Shown here in pieces: positions 1 to 9,286 of a stretch of DNA of 64,000 nucleotides. The stretch spans positions 1 through 64,000 of the forward strand of contig CAJNBT010000007.1 in NCBI GenBank assembly GCA_905221085.1. Reading direction: 5' to 3'. Within the stretch, counting starts at the first letter, position 1. Every line of letters begins with the position of its first letter. Position numbers and translations under genes: made by a program. The DNA is from a bacterium. GTDB taxonomy: Bacteria; Bacillota; Bacilli; Lactobacillales; Streptococcaceae. Under the pieces are notes generated by a model, which was given only the letters and a program-made list of their open reading frames with translations, was not told the origin of the DNA and did not search any database.

Positions 1-789
1 TTATCAGTCAAGCCATCGCCGTCTGTATCAGCTTTCTTAGGATCTGTTCCTTTGTCTGCTTCTTCCTTATCAGTCAAGCCATCGCCGTCTGTATCCTTAG
101 TTGTTGGATCTTCAGGTGAACTTGGGTCTTTAACCGTTACCTTAACTGGAACTTCTTCTGTAGAGCCATCTGGATATGTTACAACTACTGTCGCATCTTT
201 TTCACCTGGTGTTGCTGTATCTACTGGATCCTTGAAGGCTACTGTTGTACCCTTAGGAAGATCTTTTACATTTCCAATTGAATCTTCTGCTTTTGGTGTT
301 GTTCCTTTGTCTACAGTTTGTGGTTTAGCTGTTGGTGTGTTCTTATCTGCATCTGTTGGTGCTGATGGATTTTCTGGTTTAGAGTTAGGATCTTTTGGAT
401 CTGTGCCTTTCTCTAATTCTTCCTTATCAGTGACGCCATCGCCATCTGTATCAGCTTTAGTAGGATCTGTGCCTTTTTCAGCTTCTTCTTTATCAGTTAA
501 GCCGTCGCCATCTGTATCCTTAGTTGCTGGATCTTCAGGTGAACTTGGTTCTTTAACTGTTACCTTAACTGGAACTTCTTCTGTAGAGCCATCTGGGTAA
601 GTCACTACTACTGTCGCGTCTTTTTCACCTGGAGTTGTTGTGTCTACTGGTTCCTTGTAGGCTACTGTTGTGCCCTTAGGAAGATCTTTAACATTTCCAA
701 TTGAATCTTCTGCTTTTGGTGTTGTTCCTTTATCAACAGTTTGTGGTTTAGCTGTTGGTGTGTTCTTATCTGCATCTGTTGGTTTTTTA
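1..789 (-). repeat. 423-bp (141-aa) Rib plus TSP3 repeat array in the surface protein
   Basis: Base 1 aligns with base 424 and the match continues for the whole unit, so one full and one edge-cut copy are visible. Each unit encodes a Rib-like domain followed by paired DTDGDGLTDKEE-type calcium-binding motifs. Unit length is a multiple of three, so copy-number change keeps the frame. More copies may lie beyond the window. Confidence 0.85.
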
Positions 790-3700
790 GTTACAAATTC
801 TGACAATGGTTTCTTATCTTGAGAACCATCTTTATAGGTTACTACAAGATTTCCTTTGTCATCTTTTGTTACTGATTGGATCTTAGCATCTTTATCAGCT
901 ACAGCTTGACCTTTTTTGTCTGCTAAGTTAGCGTCATCGTTGTTTTGAGAGTACTCAAGTTGAAGCTTCTCTTTGATTTTAGCCAAGTCAGCATCTGTTA
1001 CGTTAGCTGGATCTGCTACAGTAACTTTTTCAGTTGGTGTTGCAATGTCATATTTTTGAGTTTGTCCCTTAAGCATGACACGGAATGCACCTGGGTCAGT
1101 TGCAGTTGAGCTACCTACGGCTTTATTCTCAATCAATGCACCATCTGTATCCGTTGCAGTCGCATAACGCCATCCTAAAGCCATACCCTCTGGATTTTCT
1201 CCTTTAGTTGCTGCATCTAGTCTATCTTGTGACAAACCATCTGTCGCTGCTGGAGTACCTGAATAAGTAATGACTGCTGGGGCTTTTTCTGTCGCTGGAG
1301 TCTCAGCATTGATAACATTTGCTTTAAATCCATACTGAGTATTGATAGTATTTGCTTCACCTGCAACATCAGCAAACGCTTTGTTACCACCTTGTTTTAC
1401 AGTAGCACTTGCAATTTTTCCACTATCATCTTTGAATTTGATATCAAATGAGTTTTCTTCCCCACCGTATACATAAACTTCTTTAGTAGCTTTGTTAGAG
1501 TAAGGAATCTCTACTGTTGGAGCTACTGCTGTTGTTTCTTTAGTTACAAATTCTGACAATGGTTTTTTATCTTGAGAACCATCTTTATATGTTACAACAA
1601 GATTTCCATCAGCATCTTTTTCGACTGATTTAATCTTAGCGTCTTTATCAGCTACAGCTTTACCTTTTTTGTCTGCTAAGTTAGCGTCATCGTTGTTTTG
1701 AGAATACTCAAGTTGAAGTTTCTCTTTGATTTTAGCTAAGTCGGCATCTGTTACGTTAGCTGGATCTGCTACAGTAACTTTTTCAGTTGGTGTTGCAATA
1801 TCATATTTTTGAGTTTGTCCCTTAAGCATAACACGGAATGCACCTGGGTCAGTTGCAGTTGAGCTACCTACGGCTTTATTCTCAATCAATGCACCATCTG
1901 TATCCGTTGCAGTCGCATAACGCCATCCTAAAGCCATACCCTCTGGATTTTCTCCTTTAGTTGCTGCATCTAGTCTATCTTGTGACAAACCATCTGTCGC
2001 TGCTGGAGTACCTGAATAAGTAATGACTGCTGGGGCTTTTTCTGTCGCTGGAGTCTCAGCATTGATAACATTTGCTTTAAATCCATATTGTGTATTGATA
2101 GTATTTGCTTCACCTGCAACATCAGCAAACGCTTTGTTACCACCTTGTTTTACAGTAGCACTTGCAATTTTTCCACTATCATCTTTAAATTTGATATCGA
2201 ATGAGTTTTCTTCCCCACCGTATACATAAACTTCTTTAGTAGCTTTATTAGAGTAAGGAATCTCTACTGTTGGTGCTACTGCTGGAGTTGCTGGAGCTGC
2301 TGGGGTTGCTGGATTTACTAGATATGCTGCTGCAATCTTATCTTTTGATCCGTCAGGATAAGTGATAGTAAGATTTCCTTTTTCATCCACACTGTATTGT
2401 GAATTTGCTGGAAGACTCGGGTTAGCAGTTTTCACTGCTTCGATAATCTTGTTCTTTTCAGTTTCACTAACGCCGTTAGAATCTGCAATATCTACTTTTG
2501 TACCTGCAACTGGTTCATATTTCTTAGCAGTCTCAAGAACATTTACTATAAGTGCTCTGTATATCGTTGTTGGTTTATCTCGATTCTTCGCATGAAAAAC
2601 AACCTCAGTTGTTCCTGCTGGCTGGTCCATTGCAACAGTACCACTATACTTAGCATCACGTTGTCTAATCGTAGCTCCATTTGAAGATCCTAGGTAGCCC
2701 CCTGATGGTACTACGCCTTTTATAGCTGTCGGATTTTTCTCAACCGAAAATTTCTCTAAAGCTGTAGCTTGAGCTACAACATCAACATCAATTTTATCAC
2801 CAGGATATACTGTAATTTCTGACCTACTTACCAATAGTCTAGTATCATTATTACCAGTCACGCCACCATCCTTAACAGTCACTGGTGAGGCTGTAACCGT
2901 AATCGGTGTACTCTTAGCTGACTCTTTACCACCTGCTGGTGTTGAAGTCGCTGTAATCTCCCCTGCTGGAAGACTGTTTGTAGGGTGAATAGTTGCTACA
3001 CCTTGAGCATTAGCTACAGCTTCACCGATCACAACACCATCTGTATTGTAAAGCTTAACAGTTGAACCTGCTGGTGCTTTTACTGTCACATCAGCTGGCG
3101 TACTTGCTTTACCTGCCAAATCGTTGACAATTTCTGGACCACTAGTTGTTGGTGTTGCTGCTGGATTGTTAGTCGCTGCACCTGCCGCTGGTTTGTTAGT
3201 TGCTGCATCTGGCGCTGGTTTGTTAGTTGCTGCATCTGGCGCTGGCGTGCTTGGTTTTGGTGCTTCTGGTTTTGGAGTAACTGGCTTAGCTGGTGCTACT
3301 GCTTCTTTTTCAACAATTACTTTTACAGGAACTTCTTTTGTAGATTTATCCGGGTAAGTTACAACTGCTGTTGCTCGTTTTTCACCTGGAGTTTGTGTAT
3401 CTACTGCATCCTTGTACTTAACTGTTGTTCCTTTTGGAAGAGTGTCTAAGTTTCCAATTGATTTTGTCGCATCTGGTTTTTGACCAACTTTTACAGTTTG
3501 ATCTTTCGCTGTTGGTGTGGAAACATCAGACTGCCACATTTTTATAGGGTTAGTTGCAATGTTGGCGAAACCTGCATTGGCACCAGCAGTGGCACTACGC
3601 ATCATACCAAACACAACCTTCATATCTTTTAACTGTTCGTTAGTTGTTGTTTTAGGGACTTCAGTTCTAAAACTCCATGCATAGGCATCATTACCATCAC

Positions 3701-5033
3701 CACCTGTAGTCGAACGGTCCACAATCAAACGTTTGTCATTCAAGGCAACATTATTCAATAACTCTTTAGTTCTCGGAGAAGAATTAGACGCCGCACTCTT
3801 GAAATATCTATCCTCTTGACCGGCAAGTTTTTCTACAGAACGACCATAGATACCACTTTCCCAACCAGAAGCCAGAGAAAAGGTATCTTTTTTGTCTAAT
3901 GGTAATCCAGCAGCTGTAGCTGGTGCTGGATTTTCAAACGTTACAGAATTACTCAACGCTGAACCATCAGGTTTTATACGTTCAAGTCTTTTAGTTTTAG
4001 GATTTAATTTACCGTTGATTGGAGAGTTATATTTTGCACGTGTAATGCTAGTTGGCATATTAACTTCTGCAGGAATTTGGATGAAATTTCGATATACATC
4101 TCCTCCATCTGTATTATACGCATTAGATAGATTTTCTGCATGATCATTATAAAAGACAAGCCAATCTAATGAAGTAATCTTCCCACTAGCGTCTTTATTA
4201 TATTTAACTTTATAATTTGTAACTCTAGAAACTGCATTAACAGCGTCATCTGTAGACGTGGCTTTATTAACATCATTAAGAATATAGGTATCACTATGAC
4301 CATTTGCGGATGCATTTGTACCTTCTGAATAGGCAACTTCCGCTCTAAAAGCATTATTCTTATCTAATGCTTTACCGTTACGTGGGTCGTTAGATCCTGT
4401 GTTTTCGATTGAATTAGATTCTGATTTTTTCTCAGTGTTTTCTGCTTTTTTACCTACAGTTTCTTTTCCGTTAGTAGTGTCTACTGCTGGAGTTTCTTTT
4501 TTCTCTACAGGTTTGTTTTTTAATTTAGTGTTCGCTGTAGTTACTAATTTGCTGTAAGCTTTTTTAATTTCTGCTTGAGTTGTTGCGTTTGCTAATGTAG
4601 CTTTTGCAGCTTCTAAGTCAGCTTTTAATACCGCAACACTCTCTTCTGTTTTGTTTTCGTATGTTCCGTTAGCTAATTTTGCTTCGATTTCTGCAATGTA
4701 GTTTTCTAGTTTAGTTTTATCTAAAGCTTTAACTTCTTTTGCAGTTTCTCCATCAAGTTTTTCTGCTACAGCTGGTGTTGTAGCAACTTCTGGCTTGATT
4801 TCTGCTACAGCAGCAGGTGCCTCATAAGTCTTGCCATCTCCGTTCGGTGTAGGGTTAACATCCCCAGTAGTCGAGTTGTTTGCTACAGTAGTTTCTGCTG
4901 TGTTTGCATGAACCACTTGAGTAGCTAAGCTAGCTCCGACCGCAAAAACAAGAGAACAACCGAATAGGAAGTGCTTTCCTTTTTTGATCATTCTCCAGTT
5001 CTTTTGCTCTGCATTTTTACGATTAAAATACAT
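1..5033 (-). CDS. Large repeat-rich cell-wall surface protein (partial, C-terminus outside window)
   Basis: The reverse strand reads openly from an ATG at 5033 through the window edge (about 1677 codons seen). An AGGAG ribosome site lies 8 bases upstream. The N-terminus carries an atypical YSIRK-like export signal (WRMIKKGKHFLFGCSLVF, then VGASLATQVVHA with likely cleavage after HA near residue 43). Next come a Thr/Lys/Glu-rich stretch, a probable adhesive domain (to about residue 490), a first Rib-like domain near 500-580, a Pro/Ala linker of short repeats (ATNKP units), two almost identical 251-residue repeats, then alternating Rib-like (DLPKGTTVAYK, VVVTYPDGSTEEVPV) and TSP3-type calcium motifs (DTDGDGLTDKEE). 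Proteins of this build are normally sortase-anchored by LPXTG; that end is not visible. The role is inferred as adhesion; the ligand is unknown. Confidence 0.9.
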   Translation of the reverse strand, partial: MYFNRKNAEQKNWRMIKKGKHFLFGCSLVFAVGASLATQVVHANTAETTVANNSTTGDVNPTPNGDGKTYEAPAAVAEIKPEVATTPAVAEKLDGETAKEVKALDKTKLENYIAEIEAKLANGTYENKTEESVAVLKADLEAAKATLANATTQAEIKKAYSKLVTTANTKLKNKPVEKKETPAVDTTNGKETVGKKAENTEKKSESNSIENTGSNDPRNGKALDKNNAFRAEVAYSEGTNASANGHSDTYILNDVNKATSTDDAVNAVSRVTNYKVKYNKDASGKITSLDWLVFYNDHAENLSNAYNTDGGDVYRNFIQIPAEVNMPTSITRAKYNSPINGKLNPKTKRLERIKPDGSALSNSVTFENPAPATAAGLPLDKKDTFSLASGWESGIYGRSVEKLAGQEDRYFKSAASNSSPRTKELLNNVALNDKRLIVDRSTTGGDGNDAYAWSFRTEVPKTTTNEQLKDMKVVFGMMRSATAGANAGFANIATNPIKMWQSDVSTPTAKDQTVKVGQKPDATKSIGNLDTLPKGTTVKYKDAVDTQTPGEKRATAVVTYPDKSTKEVPVKVIVEKEAVAPAKPVTPKPEAPKPSTPAPDAATNKPAPDAATNKPAAGAATNNPAATPTTSGPEIVNDLAGKASTPADVTVKAPAGSTVKLYNTDGVVIGEAVANAQGVATIHPTNSLPAGEITATSTPAGGKESAKSTPITVTASPVTVKDGGVTGNNDTRLLVSRSEITVYPGDKIDVDVVAQATALEKFSVEKNPTAIKGVVPSGGYLGSSNGATIRQRDAKYSGTVAMDQPAGTTEVVFHAKNRDKPTTIYRALIVNVLETAKKYEPVAGTKVDIADSNGVSETEKNKIIEAVKTANPSLPANSQYSVDEKGNLTITYPDGSKDKIAAAYLVNPATPAAPATPAVAPTVEIPYSNKATKEVYVYGGEENSFDIKFKDDSGKIASATVKQGGNKAFADVAGEANTINTQYGFKANVINAETPATEKAPAVITYSGTPAATDGLSQDRLDAATKGENPEGMALGWRYATATDTDGALIENKAVGSSTATDPGAFRVMLKGQTQKYDIATPTEKVTVADPANVTDADLAKIKEKLQLEYSQNNDDANLADKKGKAVADKDAKIKSVEKDADGNLVVTYKDGSQDKKPLSEFVTKETTAVAPTVEIPYSNKATKEVYVYGGEENSFDIKFKDDSGKIASATVKQGGNKAFADVAGEANTINTQYGFKANVINAETPATEKAPAVITYSGTPAATDGLSQDRLDAATKGENPEGMALGWRYATATDTDGALIENKAVGSSTATDPGAFRVMLKGQTQKYDIATPTEKVTVADPANVTDADLAKIKEKLQLEYSQNNDDANLADKKGQAVADKDAKIQSVTKDDKGNLVVTYKDGSQDKKPLSEFVTKKPTDADKNTPTAKPQTVDKGTTPKAEDSIGNVKDLPKGTTVAYKEPVDTTTPGEKDATVVVTYPDGSTEEVPVKVTVKEPSSPEDPATKDTDGDGLTDKEEAEKGTDPTKADTDGDGVTDKEELEKGTDPKDPNSKPENPSAPTDADKNTPTAKPQTVDKGTTPKAEDSIGNVKDLPKGTTVAFKDPVDTATPGEKDATVVVTYPDGSTEEVPVKVTVKDPSSPEDPTTKDTDGDGLTDKEEADKGTDPKKADTDGDGLTD
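787..2283 (-). repeat. Two 753-bp (251-aa) near-identical tandem repeats in the surface protein
   Basis: Position 791 corresponds to 1544 and position 1501 to 2254, a constant offset of 753 bases, and only scattered single-base differences are seen. The units end where the sequences diverge (about 1530 and 2283). The high identity suggests recent duplication or ongoing homogenisation by recombination. Confidence 0.9.
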
Positions 5034-5071
5034 TACATTTTCTCCTTTTGATTTCTAAAAAATAGCATGTA

Positions 5072-5149
<78 letters not shown>

Positions 5150-5154
5150 TCAAC

Positions 5155-5183
5155 ATTATAATTTATATAAGCAAATTTGTCAA
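5155..5183 (-). promoter_or_regulatory. Consensus sigma-70 promoter of the surface-protein gene
   Basis: On the minus strand TTGACA (5178-5183) and TATAAT (5155-5160) are both perfect and separated by exactly 17 bases. The predicted start point is near 5148, at the first base of the hexanucleotide tract. Confidence 0.85.
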
Positions 5184-5418
5184 TTATATTAATTATTTTT
5201 TATTTTTTTCCAGTATTTTCAGAATATTTCAGGATTTAACTCATTCATTATATTATAATATTGCAATAAAAATAAAATCCCACTTTTCTTCAAAACTATG
5301 ATAAATGCCATTTTTTTGAATACTTATAAAGAGTATATTGACTTCAGCTGCAGCTAGCTCATCCCTTTTGAGTGTCAAAAAGTAGAGAACTATGAAAGTA
5401 AAGCTTATCAGATACCAA

Positions 5419-5531
5419 TACTCTTCGAAAATCTCTTCACATCACGTTAGCTTCCATCTGCAACCTCAAAACTAGTGTTTTGAGCAACCTGCAGCTAGCC
5501 TCCTAGTTTGCTCTTTCATTTTCATTGAGTA
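5419..5531. repeat. RUP-like intergenic element
   Basis: A 113-bp element with ends TACTCTTCGAAAATC and TTTTCATTGAGTA and the internal text AACCTCAAAAC...GTTTTGAGCAACCTGC. The same element recurs at 45653-45763 and, degenerate, at 48170-48263 and elsewhere here. It matches my recollection of RUP, a non-autonomous repeat of the pneumococcus/mitis group thought to be mobilised by an IS630-family transposase. The flanking stretch 5184-5418 is AT-rich with no gene seen. Confidence 0.7.
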
Positions 5532-5618
5532 TAAACTATGGTCAAGAAGAAATCATTCTCTCTGACCATCTCTTGGAAGCCTTACAAGACATCTAGGGGT
5601 CTACATTTTTGCCTCTTC

Positions 5619-5677
5619 AAAAAAAGCCCCATACTATCTGGAGTTCAGGAATTCCTGTTACAGATAGTATAGAGCTC
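5619..5677 (-). terminator. Terminator downstream of ritR
   Basis: Inverted arms ATACTATCTG (5631-5640) and CAGATAGTAT (5661-5670), extended by GAGCTC/GGGGCT, are followed on the minus strand by a run of seven T. This closes the gnd-ritR transcript. Confidence 0.75.
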
Positions 5678-5708
5678 AAACAGCAGTTACACGACCGTGA
5701 CTGCCTTT

Positions 5709-6398
5709 CTATTCTTGCATAGCGTAACCAACACCACGCACGGTTTTAATGTAGCTTTTTTGACCTTTTACATCAAGCTTGCTACGTAGATAACGGATAT
5801 AGACATCCACAATATTTGTTTCTGTCGCACTTTCATACTTCCAGACACTTTCCAACAACTGCTCACGAGTCAGGACTTTCTTGCTTCCCATAAGAGTAGC
5901 CAAAAGATCATACTCACGACGCGTCAGAGCAATCATCTCTTCGCCACGATAAACAGTATGATGTTCTACATCCATACGCAGATTGCGGTAAGACGTTGGA
6001 ACCTTCATCTGACTACAGTGTTGGTCGATAAAGTCCCGACCTCGGAAAATCGATGAAATACGAGCTACCAGATTCTCAATAATAACTGGCTTATAGATGT
6101 AAGAAACGGCAAAGCGTTGGATTGCCTCAATCTGATCTTGCAAGTCTTCGCGATGGTCCAAGACCATGATCACTGAGGCTGGCTTAGTCCGACTCAGCTT
6201 GTCTGCAAAATCCTGGGCTGTCATATCCCCCAGATGAGCATTCAATAAAATCAAGTCATAGTCTGTCTGAAGAGCCATGGAGAGGGCTTTTTGCCCCTCC
6301 TCAACCTGATCAACTCGGTATTGCTCTTTTTGGAGTTCCAAACTTAAAAAATGAGCTAGATTTCGTTCTTTCTCAAGTAATAAAATCCGTTTCCCCAT
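5709..6398 (-). CDS. ritR: Orphan response regulator RitR (iron uptake / redox)
   Basis: A 229-residue OmpR/PhoB-type regulator: receiver domain (about 1-120) and winged-helix DNA-binding domain (about 135-228, ending in VRGVGYAMQE). The receiver lacks the phosphoacceptor aspartate: the strand reads LILLNAHLG, placing Asn at residue 53. A cysteine sits at residue 128 in the linker (DQHCSQ). Both are hallmarks of pneumococcal RitR, a repressor of the Piu iron-uptake genes that senses oxidation through Cys128 rather than a kinase (family knowledge). No histidine kinase gene is nearby. It follows gnd by 11 bases and is presumably co-transcribed with it, linking NADPH supply and iron/oxidant control. 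Confidence 0.95.
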   Translation of the reverse strand: MGKRILLLEKERNLAHFLSLELQKEQYRVDQVEEGQKALSMALQTDYDLILLNAHLGDMTAQDFADKLSRTKPASVIMVLDHREDLQDQIEAIQRFAVSYIYKPVIIENLVARISSIFRGRDFIDQHCSQMKVPTSYRNLRMDVEHHTVYRGEEMIALTRREYDLLATLMGSKKVLTREQLLESVWKYESATETNIVDVYIRYLRSKLDVKGQKSYIKTVRGVGYAMQE

Positions 6399-6409
6399 GG
6401 CAGACCTAC

Positions 6410-7834
6410 TTATTTTTCGTCATACCAAGAGTAGTGGAAGGTTCCTTCTTTGTCTTTACGTTGGTAAGTGTGGGCACCAAAGTAGTCACGTTGTGCTTGG
6501 ATCAAGTTAGCTGGAAGGTCAGCTGAACGGTAGCTATCAAAATAAGTAATAGCTGCTGAGAAGGTTGGTACTGGTACACCAGCTTGAACTGCAAGAGCTA
6601 CGATATCACGCACTGCTTGTTGGTACTTAGCAGTAACATCCAAGAAGTACTCATCTAAAAGAAGGTTGGCAAGGTCTGCATCACGGTTGTAAGCATCTGT
6701 AATCTTTTGCAAGAAACGAGAACGGATGATACAGCCATCACGCCAGATAGATGCGATGTCTGCGAATGGCAAGTTCCAGTTGTTTTCTTTAGAAGCTACA
6801 CGCAATTGAGCAAAACCTTGTGCGTATGAAATGATTTTTGAGAAGTAAAGGGCTTGACGGATTTTTTCAATCAATTCAGCCTTATCTCCTTCAAATTCGA
6901 AGGTAGCTGGTTTTGGAAGAACCTTGCTAGCATGCACACGTTCTTCTTTGTAAGTAGAGATGTAACGTGCAAATACTGACTCAGTGATGAGTGACAATGG
7001 CACACCAAGGTCAAGTGATGATTGACTAGTCCATTTACCAGTTCCCTTGTTACCTGCAGCATCAAGGATGTAATCTACGATTGGTCCATCTTGACCTTCA
7101 TCGTCTTTACGGCTCAAGATATCAGCTGTAATTTCGATCAAGTAGCTGTCCAATTCACCCTTGTTCCACTCAGTAAAGATTTCAGCCATATCTTCTGCAG
7201 AAAGGCCTAGCAAGTGTTGCATCAAGTCATAGCTTTCTGCGATCAATTGCATATCACCGTACTCGATACCGTTGTGAACCATTTTCACATAGTGACCAGC
7301 TCCATCAGGACCGATGTAAGTCACACATGGTTTGCCATCTTCTGGTGCTTTAGCTGAGATTTCTTCAAGAACATCCGCAACCAATTCGTAGGCCTCTTTT
7401 TGTCCACCAGGCATGATAGAAGGACCTTCAAGGGCACCTTTTTCACCACCAGAAACCCCAGTACCGATAAAGTTAATACCTGAGTTTGCCAATTCTTCAT
7501 TACGACGGATGGTATCTTTGTAGAAAGTGTTTCCTCCGTCGATCAAGATATCCCCCTTGTCAAGGTGTGGAAGAAGGGCTTGGATAGTCGCATCTGTACC
7601 AGGTCCAGCTTGAACCATGAGCATGATACGACGAGGTTTTTCGATTGAGTTTACAAAACTTTCAACGTCATAGCTTGGTACAAATTTCTTTTCAGGATGG
7701 CAAGCAATTACATCTTCAGTTTTTTCTTTACTACGGTTGTAGATAGCAACTGTGTAACCACGAGATTCAATATTAAGGGCAAGGTTACGACCCATTACGG
7801 CCATACCTACGACACCAAAGTTAGCTTTTGTCAT
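6410..7834 (-). CDS. gnd: 6-phosphogluconate dehydrogenase, decarboxylating
   Basis: The 474-residue length is standard for the enzyme, which oxidatively decarboxylates 6-phosphogluconate to ribulose 5-phosphate with NADP in the cytoplasmic pentose-phosphate pathway. Visible motifs are the N-terminal dinucleotide fold ([13 protein letters not shown]), the substrate/catalytic segment [18 protein letters not shown] near residue 185 and the signature [12 protein letters not shown] near 258. The start is the ATG with AGGAGT upstream. It lies 75 bases after mapZ, with no clear terminator between, and just before ritR. Confidence 0.98.
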   Translation of the reverse strand: MTKANFGVVGMAVMGRNLALNIESRGYTVAIYNRSKEKTEDVIACHPEKKFVPSYDVESFVNSIEKPRRIMLMVQAGPGTDATIQALLPHLDKGDILIDGGNTFYKDTIRRNEELANSGINFIGTGVSGGEKGALEGPSIMPGGQKEAYELVADVLEEISAKAPEDGKPCVTYIGPDGAGHYVKMVHNGIEYGDMQLIAESYDLMQHLLGLSAEDMAEIFTEWNKGELDSYLIEITADILSRKDDEGQDGPIVDYILDAAGNKGTGKWTSQSSLDLGVPLSLITESVFARYISTYKEERVHASKVLPKPATFEFEGDKAELIEKIRQALYFSKIISYAQGFAQLRVASKENNWNLPFADIASIWRDGCIIRSRFLQKITDAYNRDADLANLLLDEYFLDVTAKYQQAVRDIVALAVQAGVPVPTFSAAITYFDSYRSADLPANLIQAQRDYFGAHTYQRKDKEGTFHYSWYDEK

Positions 7835-7909
7835 TTGACACTCCTCTTGTTTAATTTGTTTTATTTTATCATTTTTACTTTTGAAAAGAAAGAATTTTGT
7901 AACGACTGC

Positions 7910-9274
7910 TTAGTAGTCCAAGTCATCCGCATGTCCAGAGCCATTTCCAACAAAGTAACCTGTCTTACAGTTAAGGGTAAAGAGATAGGTTCCATCTGGC
8001 TTGTAGAGGTTGTAATAACCATTGCCATTAACGATATTGACACGTTCAAGGATGTATTGGTTACCAGTGATATAACCACGTGAGCGTGAAGTCGCTAGAA
8101 TTTGTTCCAAAACGCCATCCGCGAAATCCCAAGCAGAGTTGTTACTGTCATCAATAGCAGACTGATTATAGGCAACACGACTAGCACTTCTTTGAACAGC
8201 AACTCCCGCACTTGATACGCCCATATTGACTTCACTACGAGAACTTCTAGTCTCAGTTGAGGTCGCATTTGAGCTACTTGGACTGGTCTCACTAGTAGTA
8301 TTTGAACTTGCTTGACTAGAGCTGCTAGTTTGACCCGAACTTGAGCTAGATGTACTTGTTTGCTGGCTCTTACCAAGGCTAATAGCCTTATCTAGCAATT
8401 TATCAAGCTCCGTATTCCCAGTTTTAATATCTGTAAATTTAGCATTCGATTTGGCTTTGGCATTGGTATCCAGAACACCATCCACAATAGCTGGTTTTTC
8501 AAATTGTGCATTGACTTCTTGAATAGCCTTGATTTGCTTTTCTAAGCTGTCATATTTCGATTTGGCAAGCGTATGTTCACGACTACCTTCCAGCTTATCA
8601 AGCAAGGTTTTAAGTTGACTCAGTTTATCAAACTGGCTATTTTTTAAAGCCGTTTTGTTGCTATCTGTGTAGAAGGCATCATATAAATTATTAAATTCTT
8701 CCACTTCTGCCTGCGAGTTTGTGGTTGATTGAGAAGTCTGAATTTCCTTGGTCGAACGATCCACTTGACGATAAACATAATAACCAGTTCCAATAATAAG
8801 AATTCCTAGGGCAGCTAACAAGCCATAAAGAATCTGTTTCTTAACGCTTTGCCCATCTTCACTATCCACCATTGGATACTCTGTTTCGACTGCCTCCTCA
8901 GTGTCAAATTCCTCATCAAAAGGAGTTTCTGTCACTGGTGTAGATTCTAAGTCATCAAACTGGATGAAATCATTCTCTACTATCGTAGGCTCAACAGCTG
9001 TCTCTTCCCGAATCTCTTGGATAAGATCATCCAAACTCTGCGTTTCGACTAACTCCTCCTTTTTGTATTGGCGGGTCGCAAACTTATCTGCCTCAATTTC
9101 ATCTTTGTGTTGCTTGACATACTTATCTAAAATAGAATCTTCAGGCAAGACCCCTGCTTCTACTTCTTCATTTTTACGAATAGCTTGACCAACTGTTAAC
9201 TCTTTTGCTTCATCAAAATCAAATTGCGGTTCTTGGCCTTCTTTTTTATGACGATCTCGTCTTTTCTTAGTCAT
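7910..9274 (-). CDS. mapZ: Mid-cell-anchored protein MapZ (LocZ), division-site placement
   Basis: A 454-residue bitopic membrane protein: charged cytoplasmic N-terminus ([16 protein letters not shown], then acidic [15 protein letters not shown]), one transmembrane helix near residues 145-168 ([20 protein letters not shown]), a helical extracellular part, a Ser/Thr-rich linker (about 325-365) and a conserved C-terminal domain ending GHADDLDY. In pneumococcus MapZ binds peptidoglycan, forms rings at the future division site, guides FtsZ and is phosphorylated by StkP (family knowledge). The cytoplasmic middle (about 70-140) differs from my memory of the pneumococcal protein while the ends match closely. 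It follows the rRNA methyltransferase gene by 12 bases. Confidence 0.95.
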   Translation of the reverse strand: MTKKRRDRHKKEGQEPQFDFDEAKELTVGQAIRKNEEVEAGVLPEDSILDKYVKQHKDEIEADKFATRQYKKEELVETQSLDDLIQEIREETAVEPTIVENDFIQFDDLESTPVTETPFDEEFDTEEAVETEYPMVDSEDGQSVKKQILYGLLAALGILIIGTGYYVYRQVDRSTKEIQTSQSTTNSQAEVEEFNNLYDAFYTDSNKTALKNSQFDKLSQLKTLLDKLEGSREHTLAKSKYDSLEKQIKAIQEVNAQFEKPAIVDGVLDTNAKAKSNAKFTDIKTGNTELDKLLDKAISLGKSQQTSTSSSSSGQTSSSSQASSNTTSETSPSSSNATSTETRSSRSEVNMGVSSAGVAVQRSASRVAYNQSAIDDSNNSAWDFADGVLEQILATSRSRGYITGNQYILERVNIVNGNGYYNLYKPDGTYLFTLNCKTGYFVGNGSGHADDLDY

Positions 9275-9286
9275 GAGTTTACCTTC

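Noticed and set aside
52..4354. Several plus-strand ORFs (52-600, 2023-2229, 2362-2595, 3124-3357, 3892-4143) and a minus ORF at 4166-4354
   Set aside because: They are shadows of the large minus-strand surface protein, which has a continuous frame, signal peptide and repeats in register.
5532..5618. Short plus-strand coding-like stretch (GQEEIILSDHLLEALQDI)
   Set aside because: No start or ribosome site, bounded by a RUP-like element and a terminator; too short to call.
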